From the NCBI RefSeq assembly GCF_947507565.1, contig NC_089189.1:806001-870000 (forward strand): a DNA stretch of 64,000 bases, in the 5' to 3' direction. The position numbers were made by a program, and so were the translations under genes. The stretch's first letter is position 1; each line of letters starts with the position of its first letter. This stretch comes from Oscarella lobularis. Its lineage: Eukaryota > Porifera > Homoscleromorpha > Homosclerophorida > Oscarellidae. Below, piece after piece: positions 51,496-61,092 of the stretch. The notes under the pieces are model-generated. The model was not told the origin of the DNA and searched no databases. It was given only the letters and a program-made list of their open reading frames with translations.

Positions 51496-52670
51496 TGAAT
51501 AAATGCAGAATTAATTCTGAATAAATGCAGAATTAATTCTGAATTAATGCAGAATAAATGCGGAATTTATTCTGAATTAATGAAGAATTTATTCCGAATA
51601 AATGTAAAATTTATTCTGAATTAATGCAGAATTTATTCTGAATTAATGCAGAATTTTTTCTGAATTAATGCAGAATTTATTCTGCATTAATCTAGAAAAA
51701 TTTCTGCATTAATGCAGAATTTATTCTGAATTAATTTAGAATTTATTCTGAATTAATGCAGAATTTATTCGGAACTAATGCCGAATTTATTCTGAATAAA
51801 TGCGGAATTTAAACTAAATTAATGCAGAATTTATTCTGAATTAATGCAGAATTTATTCTGAATTAATGCAGAATTTATTCTGAATAAATGCAGAAGTTAT
51901 TCTGAATTAATGCAGAATTTATTCTGAATTAATGCAGAATTAATTCAGAATTTATTTTGAATTAATACAGAATTTATTCTGAACTAATGCAGAATTTATT
52001 CTGAATTAATACAAAATTAATTCTGAATAAATGCAGAATCAATTCTGAATTAATGCAGAATTAATTCAGAATTTATTCTGAATTAATGCAGAATTTATTC
52101 TGAATTAATGCAGAACTTATTCTGAATAAAAGCAGAATTTATTCTGAATTAATGCAGAATTTATTCGGAACTAATGCCGAATTTATTCTGAATAAATGCG
52201 GAATTTATTCTGAATTAATGCAGAATTTATTCTGAATTAATGCAGAACTTATTCTGAATTAATGCAGAATTTATTCTGAATAAATGTAGCATTTATTCTG
52301 AATTAATTCAGAATTAATTCTGAATTAATGCAGAATTTATTCTGAATTAATGCAGAATTTATTCTGAATAAAAGCAGAATTAATTCTGAATTAATGCAGA
52401 ATAAATGCGAAATTTATTCTGAATTAATGCAGAATTTATTTTGAATGAATTCAGAATTTATTCTGAATTAATGCAGAATTTATTCTGAATTAATGCAGTA
52501 TTTATTCTGAATAAATGCAGAAGTTATTCTGAATTAAAGCAGAATTTATTCTGAATTAATGCAGAATTTATTCTGAATTAATGGAGAAATTATTCTAGAT
52601 TAATGCAGAATTTATTCTGAATTAATGCAGAATTTATTCTCAATTAATGTAGAATTAATTCTGAATAACG
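51496..52670. repeat. satellite D, 22-bp AT-rich unit
   Basis: Consensus CTGAATTAATGCAGAATTTA plus TT, with variants (GAATAAATGCAGAATTAATT). About 53 units by length. It contains self-complementary words (GAATTAATTC, AGAATTAATTCT) so neighbouring units can pair. Ends at CTGAATAACGGATATCTCCTG, where satellite A resumes. Confidence 0.92.
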
Positions 52671-55088
52671 GATATCTCCTGCAATAAATTACAGCGAAAT
52701 TACAGGGGTTAGCCAACGGGTCTCTCCTGTAATAAATTACAGCGAAATTAAAGGGGGTTAGCCAACGGGTCTCTCCTGTTATAAATTACAGCGAAATTAC
52801 AGGGGGTTAGCAACGGGTTTCTCCTGTAATAAATTACAGCGAAATTACAGGGGGTTAGCCAACGGGTCTCTACTGTAATAAATTACAGCGAAATTACAGG
52901 GGCTAGACAACGGGTCTCTCCTGTAATAAATTACAGCGAAATTACAGGGGGTTAGCCAACGGGTCTCTCCTGTAATAAATTACAGCGAAATTACAGGGGG
53001 TTAGCCAACGGGTTTCTCCTGTAATATATTACAGCGAAATTACAGGGGGTTAGCCAACGGGTCTCTCCTGTAATAAATTAAGGCGAAATTAAAGGGGGTT
53101 AGCCAACGGGTCTCTCCTGTAATAAATTACAGCGAAATTACAGGGGGTTAGCCAACGGGTCTCTCCTGTAATAAATTACAGCGAAATTACAGAGGGTTAG
53201 CCAACGCGTATCTCCTGTAATAAATTACAGCGAAATTACAGGGGGCTAGCCAACGGGTTTCTCCTGTAATATATTACAGCGAAATTACAGTGGGTTAGCC
53301 AACGGGTTTCTCCTGTAATAAATTACAGCGAAATTACAGAGGGTTAGGCAAAGAGTATCTCCTGTAATAAATTACAGCGAAATTACAGGGGGTTAGCCAA
53401 CGGGTATCTCCTGTAATAAATAACAGCGAAATTACAGTGGGTTAGCCAACGGGTTTCTCCTGAAATAAATTACAGCGAAATTACAGGGGCTAGCCAACGG
53501 GTCTCTCCTGTAATAAACTATAGCGAAATTACAGGGGCTAGCCAACGGGTCTCTCCTGGAATAAATTACAGCGAAATTAAAAAGGGTTAGCCAACGGGTC
53601 TCTCCTGTAATAAATTACAGCGAAATTACAGGGGGTTAGCCAAGGGGTTTCTCCTGTAATAAATTACAACGAAATTATAGGAGGTTAGCCAACGGGTATC
53701 TCCTGTAATAAATTACAGCGAAATTACAGGGGCTAGGCAACGGGTCTCTCCTGTAATAATTTACAGCGAAATTACAGGGGGCTAGCCAACGGTTCTCTCC
53801 TGTAATAAATTACAGCGAAATTACAGGGGGCTAGCCAACGGTTCTCTCCTGTAATAAATTACAGCGAAATTACAGGGGGTTAGCCAACGGGTCTCTCCTG
53901 TAATAAATTAGAGCGAAATTACAGGGGCTAGCAAAAGGGTCTCTCCTGTAATAAATTACAGCGAACTTACAGGGGCTAGCCAACGGGTCTCTCCTGCAAT
54001 AAATTACAGCGAAGTTACAGGGGGCTAGCCAACGGGTCTCTCATGTAATAAATTACAGCGAATTTACAGGGGGCTAGCCAACGGGTCTCTTCTGTAATAA
54101 TTTACAGCGAAATTACAGGGGGCTAGCCAACGGTTCTCTCCTGTAATAAATTACAGCGAAATTACAGAGGGCTAGCCAACGGTTCTCTCCTGTAATAAAT
54201 TACAGCGAAATTACAGGGGGTTAGCCAACGGGTCTCTCCTGTAATAAATTACAGCGAAATTACAGGGGCTAGCAAAAGGGTCTCTCCTGTAATAAATTAC
54301 AGCGAACTTACAGGGGCTAGCCAACGGGTCTCTCCTGCAATAAATTACAGCGAAGTTACAGGGGGCTAGCCAACGGGTCTCTCATGTAATAAATTACAGC
54401 GAATTTACAGGGGCTAGCCAACGGGTCTCTTCTGTAATAAATTACAGCGAAATTACAGGGGGTTAGCCAACGGGTCTCTCCTGCAATAAATTACAGCGAA
54501 ATTACAGGGGCTAGGCAACGGGTCTCTCCTGTAATAATTTACAGCGAAATTACAGGGGGCTAGCCAACGGTTCTCTCCTGTAATAAATTACAGCGAAATT
54601 ACAGGGGGCTAGCCAACGGTTCTCTCCTGTAATAAATTACAGCGAAATTACAGGGGGTTAGCCAACGGGTCTCTCCTGTAATAAATTACAGCGAAATTAC
54701 AGAGGCTAGCTAACGGGTATCTCCTGTAATAAATTACAGCGAATTTATAGGGGCTAGCCAATGGGTCTCCCCTGTAATAAACTACAGCGAAATTACAGGG
54801 GGTTAGTCAACGGGTCTCTCCTGGAATAAATTACAGCCAACTTACAGGGAGCTAGCCAACGGGTCTCTCCTGTAAAAAGTTACAGCCAAATTACAGGGGG
54901 CTAGCCAACGGGTCTCTCCTGGAATAAATTACAGCGAAATTACAGGGGCTAGACAGCGGGTCTATCCTAATAATAAATTGCAGCGAAATTACACGGGGTT
55001 AGCCAACGGGTATCTCCTGTAATAAATTACAGCGAAATTACAGGGGGTTAGCCAACTGGACTCTCCTGTAATAAATTACAGCGAACTT
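52671..55088. repeat. satellite A, second block
   Basis: About 50 units of the same 48-50 bp repeat as 43414-50095. It contains an internal duplication of about 395 bases (53,745-54,140 is similar to 54,140-54,530). The last units (54,700-55,088) carry distinctive variants (CTGGAATAAATTACAGCCAA, TGTAAAAAGTTACAGCCAAA) that recur at 46,800-47,040, 49,660-49,870 and 60,390-60,540. Confidence 0.93.
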
Positions 55089-58000
55089 ACACGGGCTAGC
55101 TAAGGCCCTGAAGATAAAGTTGAGAGCCTAAACTTTCATTCTAAGGACCTGAAGATAAAGTTGAAGGCCTAAACTTTGATTCTAAGGCCCTGAAGATAAA
55201 GTTGACGACCTAAACTTTGATTCTAAGGGCCTGAAGATAAAGTTGAGGTCCTAAACTTTGATTCTAAGGACCTGAAGATAAAGTTGAGGGCCTAAACTTT
55301 GATTCTAAGGAGCTAAAGATAAAGTTGAGGGCTTAAACTCTAATTCTAAGACCCTGAAGATAAAGTTGAAGGCCCAAACATTGATTCTAAGGGCCTGAAG
55401 ATAAAGGTCATGGCAAAAACTCTGATTCTAAGGACCTGAAGATAAAGTTGAGGGCCTAAACTTTGATTCTAAGGAAATGAAGATAAAGTTGATGGCCTCA
55501 ACTTTGATTCTAAGAGCCTGAAGATAAAGTTGAGAGACTAAACTTTGATTCTAAGGACCTGAAGATAAAGTTGAGGGCCTAAACTTTGATTCTAACGCCC
55601 TGAAGATAAAGTTGAACGCCTAAACTTTGATTCTAAGGGCCTGAAGATAAAGTTGAGGGCCTAAACTCCGATTCTAAGGACCTGAAGATAAAGTTGAGAG
55701 ACTAAACTTTGATTCTAAGGACCTGAAGATAAAGTTGAGGGCCTAAACTTTGATTCTAGGGACCTGAAGATGAAGTTGAGGGCCTAAATTTTGATTCTAA
55801 GGACCTGAAGATAAAGTTGAGGGCCTAAACTTTGATTCTAAGGCCCTGAAGATAAAGTTGAAGGCCTAAACTTTGATTCTAAGGCCCTGAAGAGAAATTT
55901 GAACGCCTAAACTTTGATTCTAAGGGCCAGAAGATAAAGTTGAGGGCCTAAACTCCGATTCTAAGGACGTGAAGATAAAGTTGAGAGACTAAACTTTGAT
56001 TCTAAGGACCTGAAGATAAAGTTGAGGGCCTAAACTTTGATTCTAGGGACCTGAAGATGAAGTTGAGGGCCTAAATTTTGATTCTAAGGACCTGAAGATA
56101 AAGTTGAGGACCTAAACTTTGATTCTAGGGACCTGAAGATGAAGTTGAGGGCCTAAATTTTGATTCTAAGGACCTGAAGATAAAGTTGAGGGCCTAAACT
56201 TTGATTCTAAGGCCCTGAAGATAAAGTTGAAGGCCTAAACTTTGATTCTAAGGCCCTGAAGAGGAATTTGAAGGCCCAAACTTTGATTCTAAGGGTCTGA
56301 AGTTAAAGTTCAGAGCCAAAACTCTGATTCTAAGGACCTGAAGATAAAGTTGATGGCCTAAACTTTGATTCTAAAAGCCTGAAGATAAAGTTGAGGCCCT
56401 AAACTTTTATTCTAAGGGCCTGAAGATAAAGTTGAGGGCCTAGACTTTGATTCTAAGGACCTGAAGATAAAGTTGATGGCCTAAACTTTGATTCTAAAAG
56501 CCTGAAGATAAAGTTGAGGCCCTAAACTTTTATTCTAAGGGCCTGAAGATAAAGTTGAGGGCCTAGACTTTGATTCTAAGGACCTGAAGATAAAGTTGAG
56601 GGCCTAAACTCTGATTCTAAGGCCCTGAAGATAAAGTTGAGGGCCTAAACTCTAATTCTAAGACCCTGAAGATAAAGTTGAAGGCCCAAACATTGATTCT
56701 AAGGGCCTGAAGATAAAGGTCATGGCCAAAACTCTGATTCTAAGGACCTGAAGATAAAGTTGAGGGGCTAAACTTTGATTCTAAGAGCCTGAAGATAAAG
56801 TTGAGGGCCTAAACTTAGATTCTAAGGCCCTGAAGATAAAGTTGAACGCCAAAACTTTGATTCTAAGGGTCTGAAGTTAAAGTTGAAGGCCTAAACTTTG
56901 ATTCTAAGGCCCTGAAGAGAAATTTGAAGGCCCAAACTTTGATTCTAAGGGTCTGAAGTTAAAGTTCAGGGCCAAAAGTCTGATTCTAAGAACCTGAAGA
57001 TAAAGTTGAAGGTCTAAACTTTGATTCTAACGGTCTGAAGTTAAAGTTCAGGGTCAAAACTCTGATTCTAAGGACCTAAGATAAAGTTGATGGCCTAAAC
57101 TTTGATTCTAAGAGCCTGAAGATAAAGTTGAGGGCCTAAACTTTTATTCTAAGAGCCTGAAGATAAAGTTGAGGGCCTAGACTTTGATTCTAAGGACTTG
57201 AAGATAAAGTTGAGGGCCTAAACTCTGATTCTAAGGCCCTGAAGATAAACTTGAGGGCCTAGACTTTGATTCTAAGGCCCTGAAGATAAAGTTGAAGGCC
57301 AAAACTTTGATTCTAAGGCCCTGAAGAGAAATTTGAAGGCCCAAACTTTGATTCTAAGGGTCTGAAGTTAAAGTTCAGAGCCAAAACTCTGATTCTAAGG
57401 ACCTAAGATAAAGTTGAGGGCCTAAACTTTGATTCTAAGGCCCTGAAGATAAAGTTGAAGGCCTAAACTTTGATTCTAAGGCCCTGAAGAGGAATTTGAA
57501 GGCCCAAACTTTGATTCTAAGGGTCTGAAGTTAAAGTTCAGAGCCAAAACTCTGATTCTAAGGACCTGAAGATAAAGTTGATGGCCTAAACTTTGATTCT
57601 AAAAGCCTGAAGATAAAGTTGAGGCCCTAAACTTTTATTCTAAGGGCCTGAAGATAAAGTTGAGGGCCTAGACTTTGATTCTAAGGACCTGAAGAGAAAT
57701 TTGAAGGCCCAAACTTTGATTCTAAGGGCCAGAAGATAAAGTTGAGGGCCTAAACTCCGATTCTAAGGACGTGAAGATAAAGTTGAGAGACTAAACTTTG
57801 ATTCTAAGGACCTGAAGATAAAGTTGAGGGCCTAAACTTTGATTCTAGGGACCTGAAGATGAAGTTGAGGGCCTAAATTTTGATTCTAAGGACCTGAAGA
57901 TAAAGTTGAGGACCTAAACTTTGATTCTAGGGACCTGAAGATGAAGTTGAGGGCCTAAATTTTGATTCTAAGGACCTGAAGATAAAGTTGAGGGCCTAAA

Positions 58001-60000
58001 CTTTGATTCTAAGGCCCTGAAGATAAAGTTGAAGGCCTAAACTTTGATTCTAAGGCCCTGAAGAGGAATTTGAAGGCCCAAACTTTGATTCTAAGGGTCT
58101 GAAGTTAAAGTTCAGAGCCAAAACTCTGATTCTAAGGACCTGAAGATAAAGTTGATGGCCTAAACTTTGATTCTAAAAGCCTGAAGATAAAGTTGAGGCC
58201 CTAAACTTTTATTCTAAGGGCCTGAAGATAAAGTTGAGGGCCTAGACTTTGATTCTAAGGACCTGAAGATAAAGTTGATGGCCTAAACTTTGATTCTAAA
58301 AGCCTGAAGATAAAGTTGAGGCCCTAAACTTTTATTCTAAGGGCCTGAAGATAAAGTTGAGGGCCTAGACTTTGATTCTAAGGACCTGAAGATAAAGTTG
58401 AGGGCCTAAACTCTGATTCTAAGGCCCTGAAGATAAAGTTGAGGGCCTAAACTCTAATTCTAAGACCCTGAAGATAAAGTTGAAGGCCCAAACATTGATT
58501 CTAAGGGCCTGAAGATAAAGGTCATGGCCAAAACTCTGATTCTAAGGACCTGAAGATAAAGTTGAGGGGCTAAACTTTGATTCTAAGAGCCTGAAGATAA
58601 AGTTGAGGGCCTAAACTTAGATTCTAAGGCCCTGAAGATAAAGTTGAACGCCAAAACTTTGATTCTAAGGGTCTGAAGTTAAAGTTGAAGGCCTAAACTT
58701 TGATTCTAAGGCCCTGAAGAGAAATTTGAAGGCCCAAACTTTGATTCTAAGGGTCTGAAGTTAAAGTTCAGGGCCAAAAGTCTGATTCTAAGAACCTGAA
58801 GATAAAGTTGAAGGTCTAAACTTTGATTCTAACGGTCTGAAGTTAAAGTTCAGGGTCAAAACTCTGATTCTAAGGACCTAAGATAAAGTTGATGGCCTAA
58901 ACTTTGATTCTAAGAGCCTGAAGATAAAGTTGAGGGCCTAAACTTTTATTCTAAGAGCCTGAAGATAAAGTTGAGGGCCTAGACTTTGATTCTAAGGACT
59001 TGAAGATAAAGTTGAGGGCCTAAACTCTGATTCTAAGGCCCTGAAGATAAACTTGAGGGCCTAGACTTTGATTCTAAGGCCCTGAAGATAAAGTTGAAGG
59101 CCAAAACTTTGATTCTAAGGCCCTGAAGAGAAATTTGAAGGCCCAAACTTTGATTCTAAGGGTCTGAAGTTAAAGTTCAGAGCCAAAACTCTGATTCTAA
59201 GGACCTAAGATAAAGTTGATGGCCTAAACTTTGATTCTAAGAGCCTGAAGATAAGGTTGAGGGCCTAAACTTTTAGTCTAAGGGCCTGAAGATAAAGTTG
59301 AGGGCCTAGACTTTGATTCTAAGGCCCTGAAGAGAAATTTGAAGGCCCAAACTTTGATTTTAAGGGTCTGAAGTTAAAGTTCAGGGCCAAAACTCTGATT
59401 CTAAGAACCTGAAGATAAAGTTGAAGGTCTAAACTTTGATTCTAACGGTCTGAAGTTAAAGTTCAGGGTCAAAACTCTGATTCTAAGGACCTGAAGATAA
59501 AGTTGAGGGCCTAAACTCTGATTCTAAGGACCTGAAGATAAAGTTGAGGGCCTAAACTTTGATTCTAAGGATTTTAACATAAAGTTGAGGGCCTAAACTT
59601 TGATTCTAGGGACCTGAAGATAAAGTTGAGGGCCTAAACTTTGATTCCAAGGACCTGAAGATAAGTTGAGGGCCAAAAAATTGATTCTAAGGCCCTGAAG
59701 ATAAAGTTGAGAGAATAAACTTCGATTCTAAGGCCCAGAAGATAAAGATGAGGGCCTAAACTTTGATTCTAAGGCCCTGAAGATAAAGTTGAGGGCATAA
59801 ACTTCGATTTTAAGGTTCTGAAGATAAAGATGAGGGCCTAAACTTTGATTCTAAGGTCCTAAAGATAAAGTTAAGGGCTTAAACTTTGATCCTAAGGAGC
59901 TAAAGAGAAAGTTGAGGGCCTAAACTCTGTTTCTAAGGCCCTGAAGATAAAGTTGAGGGCCTAAACTTCGATTCTAAGGCATTGAAGATAAAGTTGAGGG
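55089..60000. repeat. satellite E, 41-bp unit, first block
   Basis: Consensus CCTGAAGATAAAGTTGAGGG followed by CCTAAACTTTGATTCTAAGGA. The unit has a 6-bp dyad AAAGTT-GAGGGCCTA-AACTTT. About 120 units by length, with variant classes (GAGAAATTTGAAGGCCC, AAGTTAAAGTTCAGAGCC). It starts at GGGCTAGCTAAGGCCCTGAAG and ends at GAGGGCCCAACGGGTCTC, where satellite A resumes. Confidence 0.94.
55911..59212. repeat. higher-order repeat inside satellite E, about 1.8 kb period
   Basis: The order of variant units from about 55,911 to 57,410 is repeated from about 57,713 to 59,212 (offset about 1802). Examples are TAAGGGCCAGAAGATAAAG at 55921/57723, the GATAAACTTGAGGGCC variant at about 57243/59045, and the AACCTGAAGATAAAGTTGAAG unit at about 56991/58793. 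Confidence 0.85.
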
Positions 60001-60672
60001 CCCAACGGGTCTCTCCTGTAATAAATTACAGCGAAATTACAGGGGTTAGCCAAAGGGTCTCTCCTGTAATAAATTACAGCGAAATTACAGGGGCTAGCAA
60101 AAGGGTCACTCCTGTTATAAATTACAGCGAACTTACAGGTGCTAGCCAACGGGTCTCTCCTGCAATAAATTACAGCGAAGTTACAGGGGGCTAGCCAACG
60201 GGTCTCTCATGTAATAAATTACAGCGAATTTACAGGGGCTAGCAAACGGGTCTCTTCTGTAATAAATTACAGCGAAATTACAGGGGGCTAGCCAACGGGT
60301 CTCTCCTGTAATAAATTACAGCGAAATTACAGGGGGCTAGCCAACGGGTCTCTCCTGTAATAAATTACAGCGAATTTACAGGGAGCTAGCCAACGGGTCT
60401 CTCCTGGAATAAATTACAGCCAACTTACAGGGGGCTAGCCAACGGGTCTCTCCTGTAAAAAGTTACAGCCAAATTACAGGGGGCTAGCCAAAGGGTCTCT
60501 CCTGGAATAAATTACAGCGAAATTACAGGGGCTAGACAACGGGTCTATCCTAATAATAAATTACAGCGAAATTACACGGGGTTAGCCAACGGGTATCTCC
60601 TGTAATAAATTGCAGCGAAATTACAGGGAGTTAGCCAACGGGTCTCTCCTTTAATAAATTACAGCGAACTTA
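60001..60672. repeat. satellite A, third block
   Basis: About 14 units. The last part (60,390-60,672) reproduces the end of the second block, including the order of variant units and the exit sequence CTTACACGGGCTAGCTAAGG. Confidence 0.93.
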
Positions 60673-61092
60673 CACGGGCTAGCTAAGGCCCTGAAGATAA
60701 AGTTGAGAGCCAAAACTTTCATTCTAAGGACCTGAAGATAAAGTTGAGGGCCTAAACTTTGATTCTAAGGCCATGAAGATAAAGTTGAGGTCCTAAACTC
60801 TAATTCTAAGACCCTGAAGATAAAGTTGAAGGCCCAAACATTGATTCTAAGGGCCTGAAGATAAAGGTCATGGCCAAAACTCTGATTCTAAGGACCTTAA
60901 GATAAAGTTGAGGGCCTAAATTTTGATTCTAAGAGCCTGAAGATAAAGTTGAGGGCCTAAACTTTGATTCTAAGGAGCTGAAGATAAAGTTGAGAGACTA
61001 AACTTTGATTCTAAGGGCCTGAAGATAAAGTTGAGGTCCTAAACTTTGATTCTAAGGACCTGAAGATAAAGTTGAGGGCTTAAACTTTGATT
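60673..61092. repeat. satellite E, second block
   Basis: About 10 units of the 41-bp repeat, entered through the same junction as at 55,089. It ends within a unit (TAAACTTTGATTCCGGCAGA), where satellite F begins. Confidence 0.92.

Noticed and set aside
50535-51502. Open frames of 100-318 codons on both strands across satellites B and C
   Set aside because: Pure repeat translation (PFAFCLLP, KAKGEGKRQRE, QDKLSQ) crossing two unrelated satellites; an artefact of short repeats without stops.
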